The notes beneath the pieces were generated by a model that was not told the DNA's origin, ran no database searches, and was given only the letters and a program-made list of their open reading frames with translations. Shown here one piece after another: positions 32,434 to 42,423 of a stretch of 64,000 nucleotides of DNA (within the stretch, counting starts at the first letter, position 1; each line of letters starts with the position of its first letter). The position numbers and the translations under genes are program-made. Origin of the DNA: Deinococcus sedimenti (GTDB taxonomy: Bacteria; Deinococcota; Deinococci; Deinococcales; Deinococcaceae); contig NZ_BMQN01000002.1 of NCBI RefSeq assembly GCF_014648135.1, positions 186,001-250,000 of the forward strand, read 5' to 3'.

Positions 32434-32477
32434 CTTCGACAAATCTTCACAGAGGCTGCGCGGAGTCTTGACCCCCG
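32434..32477 (+). promoter_or_regulatory. Four 11-base-periodic repeats: candidate response-regulator site
   Basis: CTTC (32434), CTTC (32445), CTGC (32456) and CTTG (32467) recur at exactly 11-base steps; the first two units are CTTCGACAAAT and CTTCACAGAGG. OmpR-type regulators bind tandem half-sites about one helical turn apart. The block ends just before the CACGCT -10 box (32483-32488) of the efflux operon. Confidence 0.6.
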
Positions 32478-32495
32478 CCCCGCACGCTGGGCGAC

Positions 32496-33866
32496 ATGAC
32501 CCGTCCCCCCCCGCCTCGCCTGCTCACGCTGGCCCTGCTGCTCGGCGCGGCGCACGCGCAGACCGCCGCGCCGTCCGCCCCGCCTCCCGACCTGACGCTG
32601 TCGCAGGCCACCGCGCAACTGGCCCAGGCGCCCAGTGTCACCCGCGCCGCGCTGAGCGTGCAGGTCGCGCAGCAGAACCTCCAGTCTGCCCGCGCCGCGC
32701 TGGGCCTGACCGTCAGTGTCAATGGGAGCGCCAGTTACGCCGGGCCGACCAGCACCACCGCCAGCGACGGCACCACCACCGCCGCCAGCAGCACCCTGTC
32801 CGGCACGGCGGGGGCGAACGTCAGCCTGGGCCTGCTGCCCTGGTCCAGTTCACAGAGCAGCCTGCGGGCGTCCGAACGCAGCCTCGCGCTGGCCCAGGCG
32901 ACCCTGCGCGACGCGAACCTGAGTACGCAGCTGAACGTCGCGCAGGCGTACTTCTCGGCGGTGCTCGCCACGCAGGACATCACCCTGGCCTCGCGCACGC
33001 TGGAGCTGCGGCAGCGGCAGCTGAGCGTCGCGCAGACCCAGCAGGCCGCCGGGAACGCCACCGCCGAGACGGTCCTGAACGCCCAGAGCACCGTGCAGAC
33101 CGCGACCAGCAGCCTGACGCAGGCGCAGGCCAGCCTGGACAGCGCCCGCCGCACCCTGGACGCCACGCTGGGCACCACCCTGGGCGGCGTGACCTTCAGC
33201 ACCCGGCCGGACGACACCCTGACCCTCCCGGACCTGAGCGCCCTGGTCGCCCGCGCCCGCACGGTCAGCAGCGACGTGATCAGCGCGCAGAACGCCCTGG
33301 CGAGTGCGCAGGAGGCCCTGGAGGACGATCAGCGTGACGCCCGCCTGCCCGACCTGACCGCCAGCGTCGGCTACGGCGGCGGCGCGGCCGGAACGGTCAG
33401 CGCCACGCTGAACGTCAAGCAGGGCACCCTGGGCGGCAGTTACAGCCTCCCGCTGGGCGACCGCGCGAGCAGCGGCGGCAACCGCCTGACCGCCAGCGTC
33501 AGCGGGTCGTACGTCGTGTACTCACCCGCCCAGCAGGCCGCGCTGAGCGCCGCGCAGGCCAGCGTCACCCAGGCGGGGCTGTCCCTGACCGTCGCGCAGC
33601 AGAACGCCGAACTGGACGTCCGCAGCCGGTACGTGACCGTGCAGACCAACCTGAACGCCGCTCAGACCCGCGCCGCGCAGCTCCAGGTGGCAGGCCTGGC
33701 CGTGCAGACCGCCCAGGCCCGCCTGGACGCCGGGACCGGCACCGCCGACGACCTCGCCGCCGCCACGCTCAGCCTCGCGCAGGCCGAGCGGGACCTGCTG
33801 TCCGCCCGCATCACCGCCCAGCTGAGCCTGACCCAGCTTCTCAACGCCGCCGGAGGCCCCCAATGA
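32496..33866 (+). CDS. TolC-family outer membrane efflux protein
   Basis: 456 residues. A signal peptide (about 1-21, ending AHAQT) precedes two long repeated helical hairpins rich in Ala, Gln, Ser and Thr (VAQQNLQSARAALGL; LDSARRTLDATLG), the outer-membrane efflux protein duplication. It should form the trimeric exit duct. ATG 32496 has CACGCT seven bases upstream. First of six tightly packed genes; the second TolC-like gene overlaps its end (ATGA). Having two duct genes in tandem suggests either a mixed trimer or alternative exits. Confidence 0.88.
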   Translation: MTRPPPPRLLTLALLLGAAHAQTAAPSAPPPDLTLSQATAQLAQAPSVTRAALSVQVAQQNLQSARAALGLTVSVNGSASYAGPTSTTASDGTTTAASSTLSGTAGANVSLGLLPWSSSQSSLRASERSLALAQATLRDANLSTQLNVAQAYFSAVLATQDITLASRTLELRQRQLSVAQTQQAAGNATAETVLNAQSTVQTATSSLTQAQASLDSARRTLDATLGTTLGGVTFSTRPDDTLTLPDLSALVARARTVSSDVISAQNALASAQEALEDDQRDARLPDLTASVGYGGGAAGTVSATLNVKQGTLGGSYSLPLGDRASSGGNRLTASVSGSYVVYSPAQQAALSAAQASVTQAGLSLTVAQQNAELDVRSRYVTVQTNLNAAQTRAAQLQVAGLAVQTAQARLDAGTGTADDLAAATLSLAQAERDLLSARITAQLSLTQLLNAAGGPQ

Positions 33867-34906
33867 CCCATACCCGCCGACTGTTCACCCTCAGCCTGGG
33901 CCTCGCCCTCGCCGCGCCCGCCGCACACGCCCAGAGCACCCTGAGTGCCGGGAGCGCCGTCAGCGCCGCGCTGACCACCAGCAGCGACGTCAAGACCTCC
34001 CAGGCGAACCTCGACAAGGCCCAGGCCGCCAGCCGCGCCGCGCAGGCCGACCCCAGCACCCTGGTTGCCGCGAAACTGAATGCCGCGAACGCCGATAAGC
34101 TCGCGCAGGCGCAGGTCCGCGCCGCGAAACTCGGCGCGCTGCAGAGCACCGTCGGCGCGTACACGGCGCTGCTCGAAGCGCAGGAGAACGTCGAACTCCA
34201 GACCCTGCAGGTGCAGGTGGACACCAAGGGCGTGCAGGTCACGCAGGTGAAACTCGGCATCGGGAACGCCACCACCCTGGACGTCACGAACGCGCAGAAC
34301 ACCCTGGCCGCCAGCACCCAGACCCTCGCCGACGCCCGCGCGCAGCTGAACCTCGCCGCCGCGAAACTCGGCACCCTGACCGGCCTGGGGGGCAGCGTCC
34401 GCGCCGGGAGTGCCATCACCGCGCCCAAACTGAGCGTCACGCTCGCCAGCCTCCAGGGCGGACTGGACCGGCTGACCAGCCTGGTCGGCGCCGCGAACGA
34501 CGTTGCCAGCGCCGCGCTGAACGTGAAACTCGCCGACAACGACTTCACGCCCGCCCGGACCCTCCAGGACGCGAAAACGGCCCTGGCGAACGCGCAACGC
34601 AGCCAGGACAGCGCCGAGAAGACGGCCGGGCAGACCCTCGCCAGCGCGTACCAGGCGGCGCAGAACGCCTACGAACTCCAGCAGGTCGCCATGAACCGCG
34701 AGGCCGCCGCGCAGAAGACCTACACGCAGGACAGCGCCCGCCTGAAGAGTGGCACGATCAGCGCCGTCGAACTCCAGAGCACCCAGCTGACCCTGAAGAA
34801 AGCCCAGTACAGCCGCCTGCAGGCGCAGAACAACGTCACCGAGGCCCTCGCGGCCCTGTCGGTCGCCGCCGGGCAGAACCTCACCGGCATCGGAGGCGCG
34901 CTGTGA
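33863..34906 (+). CDS. Second TolC-like outer membrane efflux protein
   Basis: 347 residues, shorter than usual TolC proteins (430-480). Signal peptide MTHTRRLFTLSLGLALAAPAAHA is seen as a basic start, a hydrophobic core and the AHA cleavage site. The remainder is helical with the same Ala/Gln/Asn-rich pattern as the gene before. It may lack one of the beta-barrel strand pairs, so whether it forms its own pore is open. Starts inside the previous stop and ends inside the next start (GTGA), so it is fully coupled within the operon. Confidence 0.82.
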   Translation: MTHTRRLFTLSLGLALAAPAAHAQSTLSAGSAVSAALTTSSDVKTSQANLDKAQAASRAAQADPSTLVAAKLNAANADKLAQAQVRAAKLGALQSTVGAYTALLEAQENVELQTLQVQVDTKGVQVTQVKLGIGNATTLDVTNAQNTLAASTQTLADARAQLNLAAAKLGTLTGLGGSVRAGSAITAPKLSVTLASLQGGLDRLTSLVGAANDVASAALNVKLADNDFTPARTLQDAKTALANAQRSQDSAEKTAGQTLASAYQAAQNAYELQQVAMNREAAAQKTYTQDSARLKSGTISAVELQSTQLTLKKAQYSRLQAQNNVTEALAALSVAAGQNLTGIGGAL

Positions 34907-36282
34907 CCACCACTTCCATTCCCCGGCCCGCCGCGCCGCGCCGCCGCTGGCCGTGGGTGCTGGGCGCCCTCCTGCTGGTCGGCGCCGCCACCGGAGGCGT
35001 CCTGTACACCCGCAGCCACAGCGCGCAGACCGCGACCGTCACCGCCACGACCAGCACCAGCCGCGCGCAGCAGGGCGTCGTCCGGGTGTCCGTCAGCGGC
35101 CCCGGCACGCTGGAAGCCGCGCAGACCCGCACGGTCGGCGCGGACCTGACCGCCACCGTCGGCGCGGTGCCCGCCGTCGGCGAACGCGTCACCAGGGGGC
35201 AGCTGATCACCACCCTGAGCAGCGACACCGTCGAGCAGAACGTCCAGTCGGCGCAGCTGAACCTCGACAAGGCCCGCGCCAGCCTGGACGCGGCGCGCGC
35301 CAGTCAGGCCAGCAGCGCCGCGCAGCGCGCCAGCAGCGTCGTCAGCGCGCGGGGCAGCGTGACGCAGGCCGAGCAGACCCTCGCCGACGCGCAGCGCACC
35401 CTCAGCGGGCAGCGGCAGCTCGCGGGCATCGGGGCACTCAGCGCCTCCGCGCTGGCCGACGCGCAGTCCGCCGTCACCAAGGCCCAGCAGAGCGTGGACA
35501 GCGCCCGCGCTGGCCTGAGCAGCGCCCTGACCCAGCAGCAGACCGGCGCGAGCACCGACGCGCAGAACCTCCGCAGCCAGGCGCTCGCCGTGCAGCAGGC
35601 GCAGGACGCCCTGGACGCCGCCGCGCAGGACCGCGCCGACCTGAAGGTGTACGCCCCGATGAGCGGCGTGGTCAGCACCGTCACCGCCACCGAGGGCACC
35701 GTCGTGAACAGCGGCGCCAGCATCCTGACCCTGATCGACGACACCACCCTGAACCTCCCCGTGCAGATCGACGAGACCGAGATCGCCGGCGTGAAGGTCG
35801 GGCAGCGCGCCGACGTGACCCTCGACGCCTTCGACGGGCAGACCTTCAGCGGGAAGGTCGTGCGCGTCTCGCCCGGCGCGACCCAGAGCAGCGGCATCAG
35901 CGTGTTCACCGCCACCGTCCAGCTGAGCAACCCGGACGGGCAGCTGCGCGCCGGGATGACCGCCGAGGCGGAGATCATCCAGAGCGAGGACCGGGGCCTG
36001 CTGGTCCCCAGCAAGGCCGTGCAGACCGTACGGAGCCGCAGCTACGTGCAGACGCCCGGTGCGGCGGGCGCCGAGACCGAACGGGTCCGCGTGGAGACCG
36101 GCGCGACCGACGGCACGAACACCATCGTCGAAGGGGGCCTGACCCCCGGCCAGGAAGTCGTCGTGCCCGGCGCGCCCCGCAGCACCGGCACGGGCACGCA
36201 GGGCAGCGGTCAGACCAACCGCCAGAACAACAGCGGCTTCGGCGGCCCCCCCGGCGGCGGCTTCCCCGGCGGTGCCCCGTGA
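34903..36282 (+). CDS. Periplasmic adaptor of an efflux pump (MacA/HlyD-like)
   Basis: 459 residues: N-terminal membrane anchor (about 15-34), a lipoyl-type half motif, a long coiled-coil hairpin (about 95-245) of Ala/Ser/Gln heptads, the second lipoyl half (APMSGVVSTVTATEGTVV), a beta-barrel domain and a Gly/Pro-rich tail. This is the membrane-fusion architecture linking an inner-membrane ABC pump to TolC. The GTG start overlaps the previous stop; the end overlaps the ATPase start. The unusually long hairpin fits the MacA group. Confidence 0.9.
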   Translation: MTTTSIPRPAAPRRRWPWVLGALLLVGAATGGVLYTRSHSAQTATVTATTSTSRAQQGVVRVSVSGPGTLEAAQTRTVGADLTATVGAVPAVGERVTRGQLITTLSSDTVEQNVQSAQLNLDKARASLDAARASQASSAAQRASSVVSARGSVTQAEQTLADAQRTLSGQRQLAGIGALSASALADAQSAVTKAQQSVDSARAGLSSALTQQQTGASTDAQNLRSQALAVQQAQDALDAAAQDRADLKVYAPMSGVVSTVTATEGTVVNSGASILTLIDDTTLNLPVQIDETEIAGVKVGQRADVTLDAFDGQTFSGKVVRVSPGATQSSGISVFTATVQLSNPDGQLRAGMTAEAEIIQSEDRGLLVPSKAVQTVRSRSYVQTPGAAGAETERVRVETGATDGTNTIVEGGLTPGQEVVVPGAPRSTGTGTQGSGQTNRQNNSGFGGPPGGGFPGGAP

Positions 36283-37030
36283 CCGCCGCGCAGGTCACGC
36301 CCATCCCGGCCCCCACCCCCACCGCGGCGGTCGTGGACCTGCGCGGCGTGCGCAAGGTGTACGCGCAGGGCGACGTGATCTTCGAGGCCCTGCGGGGCGT
36401 GGACGTGCAGATCGCCCCGGGCGAGATGGTCGCCCTGATGGGCCCGTCGGGCAGCGGCAAGACCACCCTGATGCAGATCATCGGCCTGCTCGACCGGCCC
36501 AGCGAGGGCGGCTACCGGCTGGGCGGCCGCGACGTCACCACCCTCAGCGAGAACGAACGCGCCGCGGCCCGCAACACCGAGATCGGCTTCGTGTTCCAGG
36601 CGTTCCACCTGCTGCCCCGCCTGAACCTCGTCGAGAACGTCGAGGTGCCCCTCACGTACGCCGGAGTGCCCCCCCGCGAGCGGCGCGACCGGGCCATGCA
36701 GGTCCTGCACCGCGTCGGGCTGGCCGACAAGGCCCGCAACCTCCCCAGCCAGATCAGCGGCGGGCAGAAGCAGCGCGTCGCCATCGCCCGCGCGCTGGCC
36801 GGACGCCCCCGCCTGCTGCTCGCCGACGAACCCACCGGGAACCTCGACACCCGCACCAGCGAGGAAGTCATGGGCCTGTTCAGCGACCTGCACGCCGAGG
36901 GCACCACCGTCGTCCTGGTCACGCACGAGGACGACATCGGCGCGTACGCCGGGCGGGTCATCCGCGTCCGCGACGGCCTGATCGAGAGTGACCGCCGCCA
37001 GACGCCCCGGCGCGGCCTGGGGGGCCACCC

Positions 37031-37034
<4 letters not shown>
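36279..37034 (+). CDS. ABC transporter ATP-binding protein (MacB/LolD type)
   Basis: 251 residues with Walker A GPSGSGKTT, Q-loop FVFQAFHLLPRLN, signature SGGQKQRVAIARAL, Walker B LLLADEPTGNLD and switch His in VTHEDD. The order and sequence match the MacB/LolD/FtsE group, which powers mechanotransmission rather than direct substrate passage. The 30 N-terminal residues are Pro/Ala-rich. GTG 36279 overlaps the adaptor's stop; its own stop overlaps the permease start. In classical MacB the ATPase is fused to the permease; here they are separate genes. Confidence 0.94.
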
Positions 37035-38356
<1,322 letters not shown>

Positions 38357-38369
38357 AAGGAGCGCCCCC

Positions 38370-38990
38370 ATGACCAAGACCACCCGCACCACCCTGATCC
38401 TCACCGCTCTCGCCCTCACCGCTCCCGCCCTCGGCGCCGCCAGCGCCCAGACCGGCACGACCGGCCAGCGCCAGATGACGCCCGAGATGCAGGCCCGCAT
38501 GAAAGCCATGCAGCCCGTCAACGACCTCGCGCAGACCGTCCGCCTCCTGCCCGACCTGGAACAGAACAAGGCGACCGCCCTGACCAAGGCGCAGGCCAAA
38601 CTGCTGCTGCCGATCCTGACCACCATCCAGAAAGCCGGCAGCGTGCAGCCCAACGACGCCAGGAAGTACCTCACGCAGATCGAAGACAAGATCCTGACCG
38701 CCAAGCAACTCACGGCCCTCGACAGCCTGATGCTGAAAGCCGAACAGGACCGCGAAGCCCGCCGCACCCAGGCGCAGCGCAGCGGCCAGACCCAGGGCCA
38801 GCGCGTGCCCGGCCTGCCCGGCGGGCTCGGCACCGTGATGGGCGGCCAGGGTGGGCGCACCGCCGGGCAGACCGGGCAGGGGCAGGGTGCGCAGGGGCAG
38901 GGTGGACAGCCCGGCCAGTTCAATCCCTTCAAGCAGGGCCGCATGGCCGACCAGCTGGGCGCGTACATCAAGGTCCTGCAGAAGAAGTAA
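38370..38990 (+). CDS. Exported LTxxQ (Spy/CpxP-like) protein
   Basis: 206 residues. A signal peptide (1-26, ASA) precedes a helical region with two LTxxQ motifs, LTKAQ (71-75) and LTAKQ (109-113), plus MTPEMQ at 36, and ends in a Gly/Gln-rich tail (GQGQGAQGQGGQPGQ). LTxxQ marks the Spy/CpxP fold, periplasmic helical proteins that bind unfolded protein or dampen the Cpx sensor. Last gene of the efflux operon, 13 bases after the permease, with AAAAGGAG as ribosome site. Position and motif suggest a feedback or chaperone role for the envelope; this is inference. Confidence 0.75.
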   Translation: MTKTTRTTLILTALALTAPALGAASAQTGTTGQRQMTPEMQARMKAMQPVNDLAQTVRLLPDLEQNKATALTKAQAKLLLPILTTIQKAGSVQPNDARKYLTQIEDKILTAKQLTALDSLMLKAEQDREARRTQAQRSGQTQGQRVPGLPGGLGTVMGGQGGRTAGQTGQGQGAQGQGGQPGQFNPFKQGRMADQLGAYIKVLQKK

Positions 38991-39043
38991 CGGACAGGGG
39001 AGGGGCGCGCCGGGGTTCATTCACCCGGCGCGCCCCTGCCGGA

Positions 39044-40654
39044 TCAGGCGTCCAGCAGGCCGTCCCCGCGCAGCACGTCCAGGAATGCGTCCACGACTGC
39101 CGGGTCGAACTGCCGTCCCGCCTGCTCCCGCAGCGAGTCGGCGGCCGCCTGCGCCGACCACGCCAGCTTGTACGGCCGCGCGCTGATCAGCGCGTCGAAC
39201 ACGTCCGCGACGCTGAAGATCCGTGCCAGCAGCGGAATGTCCATCCCCGCGAGCCGGTCGGGGTACCCGGAGCCGTCCCACCGTTCATGGTGGTGCCGGA
39301 CGATCTCACGCACCTCGCGCGGGACGAACACCTCCTCGCGCAGCAGCTGATCACCGACCTCCACGTGCCACTGCATCGCCTCACGCTCGACGGGACTGAG
39401 CGGCCCGGCCTTGCGCAGCAGCCGGTCGTCCACGGCGACCTTCCCGATGTCATGCAGGTACGCCCCCCAGCGCAGGTGCTGCAGCGCCTCCTCGCTCAGC
39501 CCCAGCCGCTCGCCCAGCCGCCCGGCGAGGGTCGTCACGCGGTCCGTGTGCCCGAACGTGTCCCCGTCCCGGCTCTCGAGCATGCGGCCCAGCGTGCGCA
39601 GCGCGGCCTCCCGCGTGGCGTGCAGGTGCTCGACGCTGGAGGCGCGTTCCATGGCCTGACAGATCCGCTGCGCGACCGTGTCCAGCAGCGTCACCAGCGA
39701 CCCGGGAACGGGCACGCGCCGCTGCAGGTGCAGCAGCATGACCACGCCCACGACCCGCCCGTCCACCCGCAGGGGCGCTGCCAGTCCCGTGAAGATGTTC
39801 GGGCTGTCGGTCCGCCGCTGCGCCCACGACTGGTAGTCCGGGGCGACCTGGGTGCGCCCGGTGCGCGCCACCTCCCCGATCAGACCTGTAGAATGGGCCG
39901 GACTGGCGCGCAGCACCTCGCGCGTGGCAGCCTGACCGTCCGGGTGCCCGGCCAGGACGGACAGCTGAACCTGTCCCCGGTCGTCCAGCATGACCACTGC
40001 TCCCACCGTGAAGCCCGACAGGGACACCAGGGTGTGCAGGGCGCGTTCGCCGATCTCCTCAGGACTGGTCAGGTCCGCCAGTTCACCGGAAAGCTGCGCG
40101 AGCTGCTCGAACTGCCGCGCGGCCTGCTGCGCGTCCTCCAGCGCCCGCGTGCGCGCGTAGGCGACGCTGGCCGCCTGCCCCAGCAGCGTCAGCGCCTGCG
40201 CCTCGCCGCTGCCGAACTGGGTGCCCTGCGCCAGCCGGTTGACGGACAGCACGCCCAGCAGTTCGCCGTCCGGGCCCAGCAGCGGCACGCCCAGGTACGT
40301 GTGGGGCATGGGACGACCGGACACGTACACCGTCTGCGGATTCTGATCCGTGCGCGGAATCAGGGTGGCCTCGCCGGAGTGCACGACCTGCCACGCCAGC
40401 CCCTCGCCGCGCTTCAGGTGGCGGCCCAGCGCGTCCAGTCGGTGCTCTCCGGCGGCGGCCACGATCTCCAGGTCGTCGGTGTCCGGACGGTACAGCAGCG
40501 TCAGGGCGGTGCTGGCCGCCGTGATGTCCAGGGCCAGCTGCGCGCAGCGCGTGAACATGTCCCCGCTGGACTGCGCCAGCAGCACCAGCGCCTGCGCCTC
40601 CAGAGCGGGCCGCAGCGTTTCCGGCAGACCGGACCGGAGCGGGTCGCGGGTCAC
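39044..40654 (-). CDS. GAF and HD-GYP domain signalling protein
   Basis: 536 residues from GTG 40654. Two GAF-like sensor domains (about 10-150 and 180-330) are followed by a short helix and an HD-GYP domain with HTDRV, LHDIGKVAV, HHERWDGSGYPDRLAG and SVADVFDAL. HD-GYP domains hydrolyse cyclic di-GMP. The frame is open to GTG 40723 (+23 residues). I prefer 40654 because a TAGCGT -10 box near 40721-40726 would start transcription at an out-of-frame ATG (40716). The 21-codon ORF from that ATG stops at TGA overlapping GTG 40654. Signal sensed is unknown. Confidence 0.88.
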   Translation of the reverse strand: MTRDPLRSGLPETLRPALEAQALVLLAQSSGDMFTRCAQLALDITAASTALTLLYRPDTDDLEIVAAAGEHRLDALGRHLKRGEGLAWQVVHSGEATLIPRTDQNPQTVYVSGRPMPHTYLGVPLLGPDGELLGVLSVNRLAQGTQFGSGEAQALTLLGQAASVAYARTRALEDAQQAARQFEQLAQLSGELADLTSPEEIGERALHTLVSLSGFTVGAVVMLDDRGQVQLSVLAGHPDGQAATREVLRASPAHSTGLIGEVARTGRTQVAPDYQSWAQRRTDSPNIFTGLAAPLRVDGRVVGVVMLLHLQRRVPVPGSLVTLLDTVAQRICQAMERASSVEHLHATREAALRTLGRMLESRDGDTFGHTDRVTTLAGRLGERLGLSEEALQHLRWGAYLHDIGKVAVDDRLLRKAGPLSPVEREAMQWHVEVGDQLLREEVFVPREVREIVRHHHERWDGSGYPDRLAGMDIPLLARIFSVADVFDALISARPYKLAWSAQAAADSLREQAGRQFDPAVVDAFLDVLRGDGLLDA

Positions 40655-40716
40655 GCGGCCCGCCGCCTGCGGCAGGGTGCCCGCCGGTCTGCACGCCGGC
40701 GACACAGGAAGGGCAT
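40651..40716 (-). CDS. Candidate Arg-rich leader ORF coupled to the HD-GYP gene
   Basis: ATG 40716 opens 21 codons (MPFLCRRRADRRAPCRRRRAA) and ends in TGA at 40651-40653, sharing a GTGA with the HD-GYP start. TAGCGT ends five bases before the ATG. It could make translation of the signalling gene depend on passage through a run of Arg codons, or simply be chance in GC-rich DNA. Confidence 0.3.
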   Translation of the reverse strand: MPFLCRRRADRRAPCRRRRAA

Positions 40717-40769
40717 GCCCCACGCTAGCGCGCCTGACCTGCCGTGTACCACTCCCCCCGTCAGACGTA

Positions 40770-40791
40770 CCCCCGGCGCGGGGGCCGGGGG
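40770..40791 (-). terminator. Hairpin after guaA
   Basis: CCCCCGGC (40770-40777) pairs with GCCGGGGG (40784-40791). It lies downstream of the guaA stop and upstream of the HD-GYP gene. Confidence 0.45.
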
Positions 40792-40818
40792 CAGAGGGGG
40801 GTGTTCAGCGCAGCAGGG

Positions 40819-42336
<1,518 letters not shown>

Positions 42337-42423
42337 CACCGCCGATTGTCTCACGCACCCCACCCGCAGGCGTCCCGCCGGGGCAGACGAGCCGGGCAGA
42401 CGAGCACCCGGCCTGACCAGGGA

